Origin: Enterobacter wuhouensis
Lineage (GTDB): Bacteria; Pseudomonadota; Gammaproteobacteria; Enterobacterales; Enterobacteriaceae
Assembly: GCF_004331265.1 (NCBI RefSeq)
Contig: NZ_SJOO01000001.1
Location: 558,001 to 622,000, forward strand
Length of the DNA: 64,000 nt
Direction of reading: 5' to 3'
In this document: positions 1 to 10,575 of the stretch, one piece after another
Numbering within the stretch: the first letter of the stretch is position 1
Layout of the letters: each line of letters begins with the position of its first letter
The notes under the pieces: generated by a model
Told to the model about the DNA's origin: nothing
Seen by the model: the letters and a program-made list of their open reading frames with translations, nothing else
Database searches by the model: none
Made by a program: the position numbers and the translations under genes

Positions 1-259
1 AAGACGCCCGAAACGAGGTGTCAATATCCTCGATATCGATGAGCACCCGCGAGGCTTTTTCATAATACTCCTCACCCTCCAGCGTGGTGACGACGCGGCG
101 CGTGGTGCGGTGCAGGAGGCGGGTTTCCAGGTGCGCTTCCAGCGATTTTACCAGCTTGCTAAGCGTGGCAATCGGCATGTTCAGGGAGTCAGCCGCTCGG
201 GTAAAGCTCCCTGATTCCACCACCCGCGCGAAGGCGCGCATCGCCATAAGTTGATCCAC
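1..259 (-). CDS. LysR-family transcriptional regulator, N-terminal part
   Basis: Reading the minus strand from a GTG at 259 gives MDQLMAMRAFARVVESGSFTR and then a standard LysR winged helix-turn-helix (AADSLNMPIATLSKLVKSLE), followed by the start of the linker helix. The gene runs off the left edge, so the effector-binding domain is missing. An ATG four codons inside is an alternative start. It is divergent from the SDR gene at 383, the usual layout for a LysR regulator controlling its neighbour, so control of that gene is a reasonable inference. The ligand is unknown. Confidence 0.85.
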   Translation of the reverse strand, partial: MDQLMAMRAFARVVESGSFTRAADSLNMPIATLSKLVKSLEAHLETRLLHRTTRRVVTTLEGEEYYEKASRVLIDIEDIDTSFRAS

Positions 260-382
260 GCGTTTCCCCTCTGATTATTTCTCTGTGTGAATAGTCATTT
301 TCATTTTTGCCCATTTTTCACTAATCCTGCAAGCGCTACAGTCTGTCCGACGCATCCTAAACCACGACAAAAGGTACACGAC

Positions 383-1132
383 ATGAATACATCGCTTTCA
401 GGAAAAATTGCACTGGTCACCGGCGGCAGCACCGGCATTGGTCTTGCTACCGCGCAGGAGCTGGCGGCGCAGGGCGCTAAGGTCTATATCACCGGGCGCC
501 GTCAGGCAGAGCTGGACGCGGCGGTAGCGGAAATCTCCCCGGCGGCAGCGGGCATCCGTGCTGATGTTTCAAAACTGGCGGACCTGGACCGGGTCTATGC
601 GCAAATAGCCAAAGAAGAGGGGCGCCTCGATATTCTCTTCGCCAACGCAGGGGGCGGTGACATGCTGCCGCTAGGGGCCATCACGGAGGAGCAGTTTGAC
701 CGAATTTTTGGCACCAACGTGCGCGGCGTGCTGTTCACGGTGCAAAAGGCGCTGCCGCTGCTGTCCGCCGGGTCGTCCATTATCCTGACCGGATCGACGG
801 TGTCCGTTAAAGGAACCGCCAACTTCAGCGTGTATAGCGCCAGCAAAGCGGCGGTGCGCAACTTTGCCCGCTCCTGGGCGCTGGATTTACAGGGGCGCGG
901 CATCCGCGTCAACGTGGTCAGCCCCGGCCCGATCAAAACGCCAGGCCTTGGCGACCTGGTGCCGGAAGAGCATCGTCAGGGATTGTATGACGCACTGGCC
1001 GCTCAGGTGCCGCTGGGCCGCTTGGGCGCGCCGGGTGAAGTGGGTAAAGCGGTTGCGTTTCTGGCCTCGGACGCCGCGAGCTTTATCAACGCCGTCGAGC
1101 TGTTTGTCGATGGTGGCATGGCGCAAATTTAA
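383..1132 (+). CDS. SDR family NAD(P)-dependent oxidoreductase
   Basis: Classical short-chain dehydrogenase of 249 residues. It has the Rossmann glycine motif TGGSTGIG near residue 12, the NAGGG motif near residue 90, a catalytic Ser in ILTGST, and the YSASK catalytic Tyr/Lys motif near residue 152. PGP and the C-terminal FVDGG element are also present. The ATG at 383 follows AAAAGG; an in-frame ATG at 287 would add 32 atypical residues before the Rossmann fold and was not used. The stop overlaps the stop of the convergent alginate lyase gene by 4 bases. Substrate cannot be predicted; many relatives reduce small carbonyl compounds. The divergent LysR gene probably regulates it. Confidence 0.9.
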   Translation: MNTSLSGKIALVTGGSTGIGLATAQELAAQGAKVYITGRRQAELDAAVAEISPAAAGIRADVSKLADLDRVYAQIAKEEGRLDILFANAGGGDMLPLGAITEEQFDRIFGTNVRGVLFTVQKALPLLSAGSSIILTGSTVSVKGTANFSVYSASKAAVRNFARSWALDLQGRGIRVNVVSPGPIKTPGLGDLVPEEHRQGLYDALAAQVPLGRLGAPGEVGKAVAFLASDAASFINAVELFVDGGMAQI

Positions 1133-2106
1133 GGCTGATATAACGCGGTGAGATCGCCACCGAGGCGGCGGTTTTTCAGAGGACGAGCGGCGTCGCGCAG
1201 CGACTGCGTGACGCTGTCACATTTCACGAGGGTACAGTACGGCTCAAGCCACTGGCGATCCTGCCTGTCGTTACGCAAAACATACGATGCAAGCCGCTGG
1301 AGTGCATGGTTATTTTCCGCAAGGAGATCCACGTGATTTGCCTGCGCAAAGCTCGCTATCATCACCAGTGGCTGCAGAGCGTAGTTGTGATAGGCCACCG
1401 CGCGAGCGCGTCGTTTACGCTCGTTCGGCAGCGTGCCGTCTGCGCCGATCTGCCCGGCAGCGATGCGATACTCTTTCACCGACCAGTCAAACAGATCCCG
1501 TCGATTCAGCGCCACGGATGTCGCCATCACCGACCAGGCCGCCCAGTAGCTGTGGTTGTTGGTTTTTTCCAGCGGCAGTCCGTCCCAGTCTGCAATCGTC
1601 TGGTCTGCAAGCCGCCCCAGCCACCGGTCGACGCTTAACGGGGCCTTCAGCGGTTTTCCAGGCATAAACTTCAGCTCCAGCCAGCCGGTTGCCAGCGTGG
1701 CAAGCGCCCATTTGCGCATTGAACGTCCGGTATGGTTTGCCCTGCGGGAGGTTAACGCGCTCGCATCGGCCCAGCGCTGATAGCCTGTGACAATGCACGA
1801 TAGCGTTTGGGGATCGCCGCTTCGCTTATATCGCCAGATCATCTGCGATATGCCGCGCTCAAAGTCGGTTATGGACTGCGTCTCTTCCCGAAATGCTTTC
1901 TCAGCCTGCGGATTGAGCGTAGCCCGGGCGCTATCCGAGCCCTCGTATTTGCTGCGAAACTCCAGCGGGGAGGTATAAGGCGCGGGCAGATCGAGACATT
2001 GACCCGCCTCAGCGTGAGGCAGGGGTTGGGTAAAACCAGACGGGGGAACGAGCTGCGCTGCACAGACGTATGCTGGCGAGCACAGCAGAAGTATTAGGCT
2101 ACGCAT
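1129..2106 (-). CDS. algL: Alginate lyase, PL5 (AlgL-like)
   Basis: Predicted periplasmic poly(beta-D-mannuronate) lyase of 325 residues. A short hydrophobic leader (MRSLILLLCSPAYVCAA) is followed by hallmarks of PL5 AlgL: KYEGSDSARATLN near residue 53, containing the conserved Lys, NNHSYWAAWS near residue 184, containing the catalytic His region, and AYHNYALQPL further on. In Pseudomonas AlgL sits inside the alginate biosynthesis operon and clears stray periplasmic polymer. Here no alg biosynthetic gene is nearby, so a catabolic or biofilm-degrading role is more likely. Alginate lyases of this type are known from enteric bacteria. Family assignment is strong; physiological role is inference. 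Confidence 0.88.
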   Translation of the reverse strand: MRSLILLLCSPAYVCAAQLVPPSGFTQPLPHAEAGQCLDLPAPYTSPLEFRSKYEGSDSARATLNPQAEKAFREETQSITDFERGISQMIWRYKRSGDPQTLSCIVTGYQRWADASALTSRRANHTGRSMRKWALATLATGWLELKFMPGKPLKAPLSVDRWLGRLADQTIADWDGLPLEKTNNHSYWAAWSVMATSVALNRRDLFDWSVKEYRIAAGQIGADGTLPNERKRRARAVAYHNYALQPLVMIASFAQANHVDLLAENNHALQRLASYVLRNDRQDRQWLEPYCTLVKCDSVTQSLRDAARPLKNRRLGGDLTALYQP

Positions 2107-2237
2107 CAGTTCACTTTACGCCAGCAGCTTAGATCGCGCCAGCGTCACGCTTTCTGCCGTTTCGCTTCGGTGAAGAGGTCAGCGCCTTCACATTTTTGTT
2201 AAGATATAAGCACTGTGAATAAGAAAGGGATAGCGGC

Positions 2238-3722
2238 ATGGCAAATCTGCCCTGGCGTATCAGCGTGCGGCTGATGGTTTTCTTAAAGAAAACCGCGATG
2301 GTTCTGGGGATTGTGCTGCTTGTGCTGCTTGCCGTGCGGGTGTATCTCTCGCAGCAGGGGCCAGAACTGCACCTGTGGCACACGTGGCGCGCCGACGAAA
2401 TGTCAGTGCAGGAGATGGATCGGGCCAGCTTCGCGCAGTATGTATCCCGCGAAAATACGATCTTCTCCAGCCTTGATGCGGACGTAACGGCAAAAACGGA
2501 TCGGGATGAGCGTACGCCGCTGAACCGCTACTATCGCCAGAGCCTGGTCTGGCCTGGACAGTTTTCGCCCGACGCCAACCGTTCCTTTGTGCTGATGCCC
2601 AGCGGCAAGCCGCGCGGGGCGGTCGTGCTTCTGCACGGGCTGACCGATTCGCCCTACAGCGTTAAGCACATTGCGCTGGATTATCAGCAGCACGGTTTCG
2701 TGGCCGTGGTGCCCCGGCTGCCCGGACACGGAACGGCGCCCGGTGCCCTGACGAACGTTGACTGGGAGATGTGGCTGGCGGCGACGCGGCTTGGCGTACG
2801 CGAGGCGACCCGTCTGGCGGGTAAGGATGTTCCCCTGCATCTGGTGGGCTACTCTAACGGCGGGGCGCTGGCGATGAAATATGCGCTCGATGCGCTCGAT
2901 TCGTCGACGCTTCGCAGGCCGCAGCAGCTTGTCCTGCTCTCGCCGATGATCGGCGTCACCGCATTCGCGCGTTTTGCCGGATTCGCCGGACTGCCCGCGC
3001 TGCTACCCGCCTTTGCGAAAGCGGCGTGGCTCAATATTGCGCCGGAATATAATCCCTATAAGTACAACTCGTTCCCGGTCAATGCGGCGCGCCAGTCGTG
3101 GCTGTTGACGCAGGCGCTGCAGCAGCAGCTCAGCCAGGACGCGCACGAGAATACGCTGGCACGGCTGCCGCCGGTGCTGGCGTTTCAGTCGGTTATGGAT
3201 TCAACCGTCAGCACCCGCGCGGTGGTGACGGAGCTTTTTGATCGGCTTCCGGCCAACGGCAGCGAACTGGTGGTGTTTGATATTAATCAGGCCGGGAGCT
3301 TCCGGCCGCTCTTCAGGCCGTCATCATGGACCGCGCTCTCAGAATTACTCCCCGCGGCATCCCGGCGTTACAGTGTCACCGTTTTGACGAACGCCCGCGC
3401 CGACAGCTTCGATACGGTAGCCAAAACGACCCCGGCGGGCAGTACGCGTGAAACCACCGTGCCGCTGTCGGTCTCTTATCCACAAGAGGTTTATTCGCTG
3501 TCGCACGTGGCGGTGCCGTTTCCGCCGAACGACGATCTGTATGGTCGCCATCCTGATGAAAAAAATCGCTTCGGCATCAGCCTGGGAACGATTGCCCTGT
3601 GGGGAGAGACGTCCGTGCTAAGCGTCGGAAAAGACGCGCTGATGCGCGTGACCTCGAATCCGTTTTACAGCTACATGCAGGAGAGAATCGACAGGCGTAT
3701 CGAGGGTGAAAAAACGCCGTGA
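2238..3722 (+). CDS. Membrane-anchored alpha/beta hydrolase
   Basis: Protein of 494 residues. An N-terminal hydrophobic segment at about residues 14-34 (MVFLKKTAMVLGIVLLVLLAV) probably anchors it in the inner membrane with the rest in the periplasm. An alpha/beta hydrolase fold follows: VVLLHGLTDSPYS is the oxyanion-hole HG region, VGYSNGGALA the nucleophile elbow (GxSxG with Ser), and LSHVAVPF near residue 423 probably supplies the catalytic His. The C-terminal half is longer than in minimal hydrolases. The ATG at 2238 has AAGAAAGGGA upstream. The gene stands alone between a convergent-side lyase and the BLUF gene. Esterase or lipase activity is likely; substrate unknown. Confidence 0.8.
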   Translation: MANLPWRISVRLMVFLKKTAMVLGIVLLVLLAVRVYLSQQGPELHLWHTWRADEMSVQEMDRASFAQYVSRENTIFSSLDADVTAKTDRDERTPLNRYYRQSLVWPGQFSPDANRSFVLMPSGKPRGAVVLLHGLTDSPYSVKHIALDYQQHGFVAVVPRLPGHGTAPGALTNVDWEMWLAATRLGVREATRLAGKDVPLHLVGYSNGGALAMKYALDALDSSTLRRPQQLVLLSPMIGVTAFARFAGFAGLPALLPAFAKAAWLNIAPEYNPYKYNSFPVNAARQSWLLTQALQQQLSQDAHENTLARLPPVLAFQSVMDSTVSTRAVVTELFDRLPANGSELVVFDINQAGSFRPLFRPSSWTALSELLPAASRRYSVTVLTNARADSFDTVAKTTPAGSTRETTVPLSVSYPQEVYSLSHVAVPFPPNDDLYGRHPDEKNRFGISLGTIALWGETSVLSVGKDALMRVTSNPFYSYMQERIDRRIEGEKTP

Positions 3723-3813
3723 AACATATGTGCAATGAATGCATTAGCCAGCAAACATAGAGTATGCTAGAGAATCATTTTCGGGCGCATTTCTCTCATC
3801 GGGACCGGTTACT

Positions 3814-5025
3814 GTGCTGACTACTCTAATTTATCGAAGCCAGTTAAATTCTTCCTGCGATTCCGCGCAGCTCGGTGCGCTGGTTGAACGGGCGAGGTTT
3901 CGCAATGCGGGACGCAATATCACCGGTATTTTGCTCTCCAACGGGCACGAGATCCTGCAAATTCTCGAAGGTTCGGAAGAGAGCGTTGTTACGCTTTTTC
4001 ATAAAATTCGCGATGATAAACGCCACTACGGTGTGGTAGAGCTGATGCGGGACTACGGCCCCCGCAGGCGTTTTGAGAATGCCGGGATGCTGCTGTTCGA
4101 TCTCCAGGTCAAATCACCAAAACAGGTTTTGCAGTCGGTTCTTCACTACAGCAAGCTCAATAGCTACCTGACATCTGACGATCGGGTATTTAAGTTTATC
4201 CAGACGTTTATCACCGGAAAAAAAGCTACTTCCTCCGCTGCGCTGTTTGACGCGAATAAATGGACACTCTCGCGTGAAAACTTACCCTTTGGCGAGGGCG
4301 TCGGCCTTATCGCCAATCAGTCCTGCCAGTTTGCCCTCCAGCCGATAGTCGAGCCGACGCAGGGAAAAATCAGCTCCCTTGAGGCGCTGATCCGCGGCAA
4401 CGACGGCGGTAGCCCGGAGCATTTCTTTAATACCCTCGACCCGGAGAAGATCTACGACGTCGATTTGAAGACCAAAGCCTATGCGTTTGCCCTGGCGAAA
4501 ACGCTGGGGATTGGCGACCACAAAATTGCGGTTAATTTGCTGCCGATGTCGCTGGTCAAAGTGCCCGGTGCCGTCGAGTTTTTGGTTCAACAGATCAAGC
4601 TCAACGGGCTGCAGCCGGAGCAGGTGGTCGTCGAAGTCACGGAAAACGAGATGATTTCCGGCTTCAACAAGTTTAACAGCGCCATCAAACAGCTGCGTGC
4701 CGAAGGCGTTGGCCTGGCCATTGATGATTTCGGTTCCGGCTATGCGGGGCTGTCTCTGCTAACGAAATTCCAGCCGGATAAAATCAAAATTGACCGGGAA
4801 ATCATCAGCAACATCCATCTGAGCGGCCCGAAGCAGGCGATTGTGAAGTCGATTGTGAGCTGCTGTACTGACCTGGAAATTACGCTCGTGGCGGAAGGTA
4901 TCGAAAAGATTGAGGAGTGGTGTTGGCTGGAGTCCGCCGGTATTCGCCGTTTTCAGGGCTTTTTGTTTGCCCGACCCCAGCTTAACGGCGTGGGTGATAT
5001 CAGCTGGCCGCACCTGGCGCGCTAG
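3814..5025 (+). CDS. BLUF-domain EAL phosphodiesterase (BlrP1-like)
   Basis: Blue-light receptor of 403 residues starting at GTG 3814. Residues 1-95 form a BLUF flavin domain (LTTLIYRS with the photoactive Tyr, LQILEGSEE with the conserved Gln region). A linker leads to an EAL domain from about residue 160. The EAL domain keeps SLEALIRG, INLLPMSL, VVVEVTENE, AIDDFGSGYAGL, DKIKID and VAEGIE, i.e. the metal and catalytic residues, and ends FQGFLFARP. E. coli BluF has lost several of these (for example DHFG) and is inactive as a phosphodiesterase, whereas Klebsiella BlrP1 is an active light-regulated c-di-GMP phosphodiesterase. This protein resembles BlrP1, so activity is predicted. Confidence 0.88.
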   Translation: MLTTLIYRSQLNSSCDSAQLGALVERARFRNAGRNITGILLSNGHEILQILEGSEESVVTLFHKIRDDKRHYGVVELMRDYGPRRRFENAGMLLFDLQVKSPKQVLQSVLHYSKLNSYLTSDDRVFKFIQTFITGKKATSSAALFDANKWTLSRENLPFGEGVGLIANQSCQFALQPIVEPTQGKISSLEALIRGNDGGSPEHFFNTLDPEKIYDVDLKTKAYAFALAKTLGIGDHKIAVNLLPMSLVKVPGAVEFLVQQIKLNGLQPEQVVVEVTENEMISGFNKFNSAIKQLRAEGVGLAIDDFGSGYAGLSLLTKFQPDKIKIDREIISNIHLSGPKQAIVKSIVSCCTDLEITLVAEGIEKIEEWCWLESAGIRRFQGFLFARPQLNGVGDISWPHLAR

Positions 5026-5054
5026 CGTAATTCACGCGCTGACGTTTCCTCCTG

Positions 5055-5090
5055 TTGCACTCCTGTGCTTAAATAGCTAAAACGGTTTAA
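5055..5090 (+). promoter_or_regulatory. scrK promoter with ScrR operator
   Basis: TTGCAC at 5055-5060 and TAAAAC at 5078-5083 are separated by 17 bases and can serve as -35/-10. The palindrome-like CTAAAACGGTTTAA at 5077-5090 overlaps the -10 and matches the two operators upstream of scrY. Binding by the LacI-type repressor ScrR is inferred from this shared motif and from the known scr regulon. Confidence 0.7.
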
Positions 5091-5111
5091 CATTGTTTAG
5101 CTGAGGGTGAA

Positions 5112-6014
5112 ATGGAAAAAATTTGGGTACTGGGCGATGCGGTTGTGGATTTACTGCCCGATGGCGCAGGGAGATTGCTGCAATGTCCCGGCGGCGCACC
5201 GGCAAATGTGGCGGTAGGGATTGCCCGTCTGGGCGGCAAAAGCGCGTTTATCGGCAGGGTGGGTGACGATCCCTTTGGGCGCTTTATGCAGCAAACCCTC
5301 ACGGACGAGCGGGTTGACATGGAGTGGATGCGCCGCGATCCGGCGCATCGCACCTCAACGGTGGTGGTCGATCTGGACGCGCAGGGCGAACGCTCGTTTA
5401 CCTTTATGGTTCGCCCGAGCGCGGATTTGTTCCTGGAGCCCGGCGATCTGCCGCCGTTTAACACCGGCGAATGGCTGCACGTCTGTTCCATTGCGCTAAG
5501 CGCCGAGCCCAGCCGTTCCGCGACGTTCGAAGCGATGGCGAGGATTAAACAGGCTGGCGGCTCCGTCAGTTTTGACCCCAATATTCGCGCCGACCTCTGG
5601 CAGGACGATGCCGAACTGCGCCGCTGTCTTGAAATGGCCTTAGCCTGTGCGGACGTGGTGAAACTTTCCGTTGAAGAGCTGGCTTTTCTCACCGGCAATG
5701 CCCGGGTGGAGGACGGGCTGTCGGCCCTGATGAGCATCTGCAGGGCCAGACTGGTGCTGATCACCCAGGGCAAAGAGGGGGTTAGCGTCTGGCATGAAGG
5801 GAAAATCGCGCATTACCCCGCTGCACCAGTCGAATGCATCGATACCACCGGCGCGGGAGATGCCTTCGTCGCCGGGCTTCTTTACGGCCTGGCACGCGAC
5901 GGTAGCGGCACGGCTGACGTTGCCCCCATTATTGCGTTGGCCCAGCGCTGCGGGGCGCTCGCGACAACGGCAAAGGGCGCGATGACCGCGCTGCCGTACC
6001 AGCACGAACTCTAA
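5112..6014 (+). CDS. scrK: Fructokinase ScrK
   Basis: PfkB-family sugar kinase of 300 residues, which phosphorylates the free fructose released when ScrB cleaves sucrose-6-phosphate. Seen are the first PfkB region GGAPANVAVGIARLGGKSAFIGRVGDDPFG at about residues 25-54 and the C-terminal DTTGAGDAFVAGLL with the anion hole and catalytic Asp near residue 245. It begins MEKIWVLGDAVVDLLPDG, as ScrK proteins do, with GAGGGTGAA ahead of the ATG. It is the first gene of the scr regulon and has its own operator-controlled promoter, separate from scrYAB. Product is cytoplasmic fructose-6-phosphate. Confidence 0.95.
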   Translation: MEKIWVLGDAVVDLLPDGAGRLLQCPGGAPANVAVGIARLGGKSAFIGRVGDDPFGRFMQQTLTDERVDMEWMRRDPAHRTSTVVVDLDAQGERSFTFMVRPSADLFLEPGDLPPFNTGEWLHVCSIALSAEPSRSATFEAMARIKQAGGSVSFDPNIRADLWQDDAELRRCLEMALACADVVKLSVEELAFLTGNARVEDGLSALMSICRARLVLITQGKEGVSVWHEGKIAHYPAAPVECIDTTGAGDAFVAGLLYGLARDGSGTADVAPIIALAQRCGALATTAKGAMTALPYQHEL

Positions 6015-7703
<1,689 letters not shown>

Positions 7704-7710
7704 CCTTTTA

Positions 7711-7735
7711 CGCTCCCGCGCGACGGGGGCGTTTT
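7711..7735 (+). terminator. Hairpin between scrY and scrA
   Basis: CGCTCCC, loop, GGGGGCG followed by TTTT forms a small terminator-like hairpin in the scrY-scrA gap. It may lower transcription into scrAB so that porin is made in excess; that effect is inferred. Confidence 0.45.
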
Positions 7736-7770
7736 CAACATCATAAAAATGAAGTCAGGCAGAGGTTACT

Positions 7771-9141
7771 ATGGATTTTGATAATATCGCCCGCGAGCTT
7801 ATTCCACTGCTCGGTGGCAAAGAGAACATCGCCAGCGCCGCGCACTGCGCAACGCGTCTGCGTCTGGTGCTGGTTGACGATGCGCTGGCCGATCGGCAGG
7901 CGATCGGTAAGGTGGACGGCGTAAAGGGCTGTTTTCATAATGCCGGACAGATGCAGGTGATTTTCGGCACGGGCGTGGTCAATAAGGTCTATGCCGCGTT
8001 CATTCAGGCGGCGGGGATCGGCGAATCCAGCAAGTCCGAAGCGGCGAATATCGCGGCGCGGAAGCTGAACCCGTTCCAGCGCATTGCGCGTCTGCTCTCC
8101 AATATTTTTGTGCCGATTATCCCGGCGATTGTGGCCTCTGGCTTGCTGATGGGCCTGCTGGGCATGGTAAAAACCTACGGCTGGGTTAACGCGGATAACG
8201 CGCTCTACATCATGCTGGACATGTGCAGTTCGGCGGCCTTTATCATCCTGCCGATCCTGATTGGCTTCACCGCGGCGCGTGAGTTTGGCGGTAACCCGTA
8301 TCTGGGGGCGACGCTTGGCGGGATCTTAACCCACCCGGCGCTGACCAACGCCTGGGGCGTGGCCTCCGGTTTCCACACCATGAATTTCTTCGGGCTTGAA
8401 ATCGCCATGATCGGCTATCAGGGCACGGTATTCCCGGTGCTGCTGGCCGTCTGGTTTATGAGCATCGTGGAGAAAAACCTGCGCCGCGCGATCCCGGACG
8501 CGCTGGATCTGATTTTGACACCGTTCCTCACCGTCATTATTTCCGGCTTTATCGCGCTGCTGATCATCGGCCCCGCCGGACGCGCGCTGGGCGACGGCAT
8601 CTCGTTCATTCTCAGTACGCTAATCGAGCACGCGGGCTGGCTGGCCGGACTGCTGTTTGGCGGCCTGTATTCGGTGATTGTGATCACCGGTATTCACCAC
8701 AGCTTCCACGCTATCGAAGCCGGTTTGCTGGGTAATCCGTCCATAGGGGTTAACTTCCTGCTGCCGATCTGGGCGATGGCAAACGTGGCGCAGGGCGGCG
8801 CCTGCCTGGCGGTATGGTTCAAAACGAAGGATGCGAAGATCAAGGCCATTACCTTACCGTCGGCGTTTTCTGCGATGCTGGGCATCACCGAAGCGGCGAT
8901 ATTCGGTATCAACCTGCGCTTCGTGAAACCCTTCATCGCCGCGCTGATCGGCGGCGCGGTGGGCGGCGCCTGGGTGGTGTCGGTCCACGTTTACATGACC
9001 GCGGTAGGGCTGACCGCTATCCCGGGGATGGCGATCGTGCAGGCCAGCTCGCTGCTCAACTATATTATCGGCATGGTCATTGCCTTCGGCGTGGCGTTTA
9101 CCGTCTCGCTGCTGCTGAAATACAAAACGGACTCTGAATAA
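7771..9141 (+). CDS. scrA: Sucrose PTS permease EIIBC ScrA
   Basis: Inner-membrane PTS transporter of 456 residues that imports sucrose and phosphorylates it to sucrose-6-phosphate. The EIIB domain is N-terminal, with phosphorylation Cys26 in AAHCATRLRL. The EIIC domain from about residue 105 has multiple membrane segments and the conserved ITGIHHSFHAIE and LGITEAAIFGI motifs. There is no EIIA domain, as expected for ScrA, which uses the glucose EIIA (Crr). The stop overlaps the scrB start by one base (TAATG), indicating translational coupling. Confidence 0.95.
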   Translation: MDFDNIARELIPLLGGKENIASAAHCATRLRLVLVDDALADRQAIGKVDGVKGCFHNAGQMQVIFGTGVVNKVYAAFIQAAGIGESSKSEAANIAARKLNPFQRIARLLSNIFVPIIPAIVASGLLMGLLGMVKTYGWVNADNALYIMLDMCSSAAFIILPILIGFTAAREFGGNPYLGATLGGILTHPALTNAWGVASGFHTMNFFGLEIAMIGYQGTVFPVLLAVWFMSIVEKNLRRAIPDALDLILTPFLTVIISGFIALLIIGPAGRALGDGISFILSTLIEHAGWLAGLLFGGLYSVIVITGIHHSFHAIEAGLLGNPSIGVNFLLPIWAMANVAQGGACLAVWFKTKDAKIKAITLPSAFSAMLGITEAAIFGINLRFVKPFIAALIGGAVGGAWVVSVHVYMTAVGLTAIPGMAIVQASSLLNYIIGMVIAFGVAFTVSLLLKYKTDSE

Positions 9142-10547
9142 TGCTATTACCGTCTCGCTGGCCTGCCGTGCTGCAGGCCGTCATGAAAGGTCAGCCGCGC
9201 GCGCTGGCGGACAGCCATTATCCGCAGTGGCACCCCGCGCCGGTGACGGGGCTGATGAACGACCCCAACGGCTTTATCTTTTTTGCCGGGCGCTATCATC
9301 TGTTTTATCAATGGAATCCGCTGGGCTGTGACCATCGCTACAAGTGCTGGGGCCACTGGAGCTCCGCCGACCTGGTACGCTGGGCGCATGAGCCGATGGC
9401 GCTAATGCCCGATGAAGAGTATGACCGCAACGGGTGCTACTCCGGCAGCGCGGTGGATAACAACGGCGTGCTGACGCTGTGCTATACCGGCAACGTGAAG
9501 TTTGACGACGGCGGCCGCACGGCCTGGCAGTGTCTGGCCGTGCAGAATGAAGATGGCAGTTTCACGAAGCGGGGGCCCGTGCTGCCGCTGCCAGAGGGTT
9601 ATACCGGACACGTTCGCGACCCGAAGGTCTGGAAGCACGAGGGCACCTGGTACATGGTGCTGGGCGCGCAGGATCTCCAGAAACGGGGCAAAGTGCTGCT
9701 CTTCGCCTCTGACGATTTGCACCGCTGGCACTCCTGCGGCGAGATTGCGGGCCATGGGATTAACGGCCTCGCGCAGGCCGGGTATATGTGGGAGTGTCCG
9801 GATCTGTTTGCCCTCGACGGGACGCACGTTTTGATTTGCTGCCCGCAGGGGCTGGCGCGCGAGCCGCATCGCTATCTCAATACCTACCCGGCGGTCTGGA
9901 TGAGCGGGGCGTTTGACTATCAGGCGGCTTCGTTTTCGCACGGCGAGCTGCACGAGCTGGATGCCGGATTCGAGTTTTACGCCCCGCAAACCACCCTGGC
10001 GGAAGACGGGCGCCGCATTCTGATTGGCTGGATGGGCGTACCGGACGGAGAAGAGATGCTGCAGCCAACGCGCGCGCGCGGCTGGCTCCACCAGATGACC
10101 TGCCCGCGCGTGCTGCGGTACCGCGACGGCAAGCTGTGGCAAACCCCGGCGCGCGAGCTGGAACAGCTGCGAGAGTCCGAACATCAGTGGCGGGGTCATG
10201 CCAGCGCTGCGCCGGTGCTGGATGCCACCCGCCTTGAGTTTGAGCTGAGCGCGCCTTTCGTTAACGTCGATTTTGCCGGAGCACTATGGCTCTGCCTGGA
10301 GGACGGCGGATTACGCCTGGAGCGCGCCAGCCTGCAAACCGGTGAAACCCTGACGCGCTACTGGCGGGGTGAGGTCCACCGTTTGCGCATACTCTGCGAC
10401 CGTTCAAGCGTTGAAATTTTCATCAATAACGGCGAAGGGGTGATGAGCAGCCGCTATTTTCCTGACCATCCTGCCCGGGTTCGCTTCGAAGGTGCGTCAG
10501 ACATCACATTACGATACTGGTCGCTGCGCGGCTGCATGATAGAATAG
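9141..10547 (+). CDS. scrB: Sucrose-6-phosphate hydrolase ScrB
   Basis: GH32 invertase of 468 residues. The catalytic motifs are present: GLMNDPNGF with the nucleophile Asp near residue 38, HVRDPKVW with the transition-state Asp, and WECPDLF with the acid/base Glu. A C-terminal beta-sandwich with DRSSVEIFINNGE follows, typical of GH32. It hydrolyses cytoplasmic sucrose-6-phosphate to glucose-6-phosphate and fructose, the latter going to ScrK. The ATG at 9141 overlaps the scrA stop. The three scr enzymes give a complete route from sucrose to glycolysis. Confidence 0.95.
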   Translation: MLLPSRWPAVLQAVMKGQPRALADSHYPQWHPAPVTGLMNDPNGFIFFAGRYHLFYQWNPLGCDHRYKCWGHWSSADLVRWAHEPMALMPDEEYDRNGCYSGSAVDNNGVLTLCYTGNVKFDDGGRTAWQCLAVQNEDGSFTKRGPVLPLPEGYTGHVRDPKVWKHEGTWYMVLGAQDLQKRGKVLLFASDDLHRWHSCGEIAGHGINGLAQAGYMWECPDLFALDGTHVLICCPQGLAREPHRYLNTYPAVWMSGAFDYQAASFSHGELHELDAGFEFYAPQTTLAEDGRRILIGWMGVPDGEEMLQPTRARGWLHQMTCPRVLRYRDGKLWQTPARELEQLRESEHQWRGHASAAPVLDATRLEFELSAPFVNVDFAGALWLCLEDGGLRLERASLQTGETLTRYWRGEVHRLRILCDRSSVEIFINNGEGVMSSRYFPDHPARVRFEGASDITLRYWSLRGCMIE

Positions 10548-10575
10548 CGGTTTTAGCAGCCGGATCTAAGTCGTT

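Noticed and set aside
287..382. Upstream ATG for the first SDR gene
   Set aside because: The extra residues do not belong to the SDR fold and the ATG at 383 has the better ribosome site.
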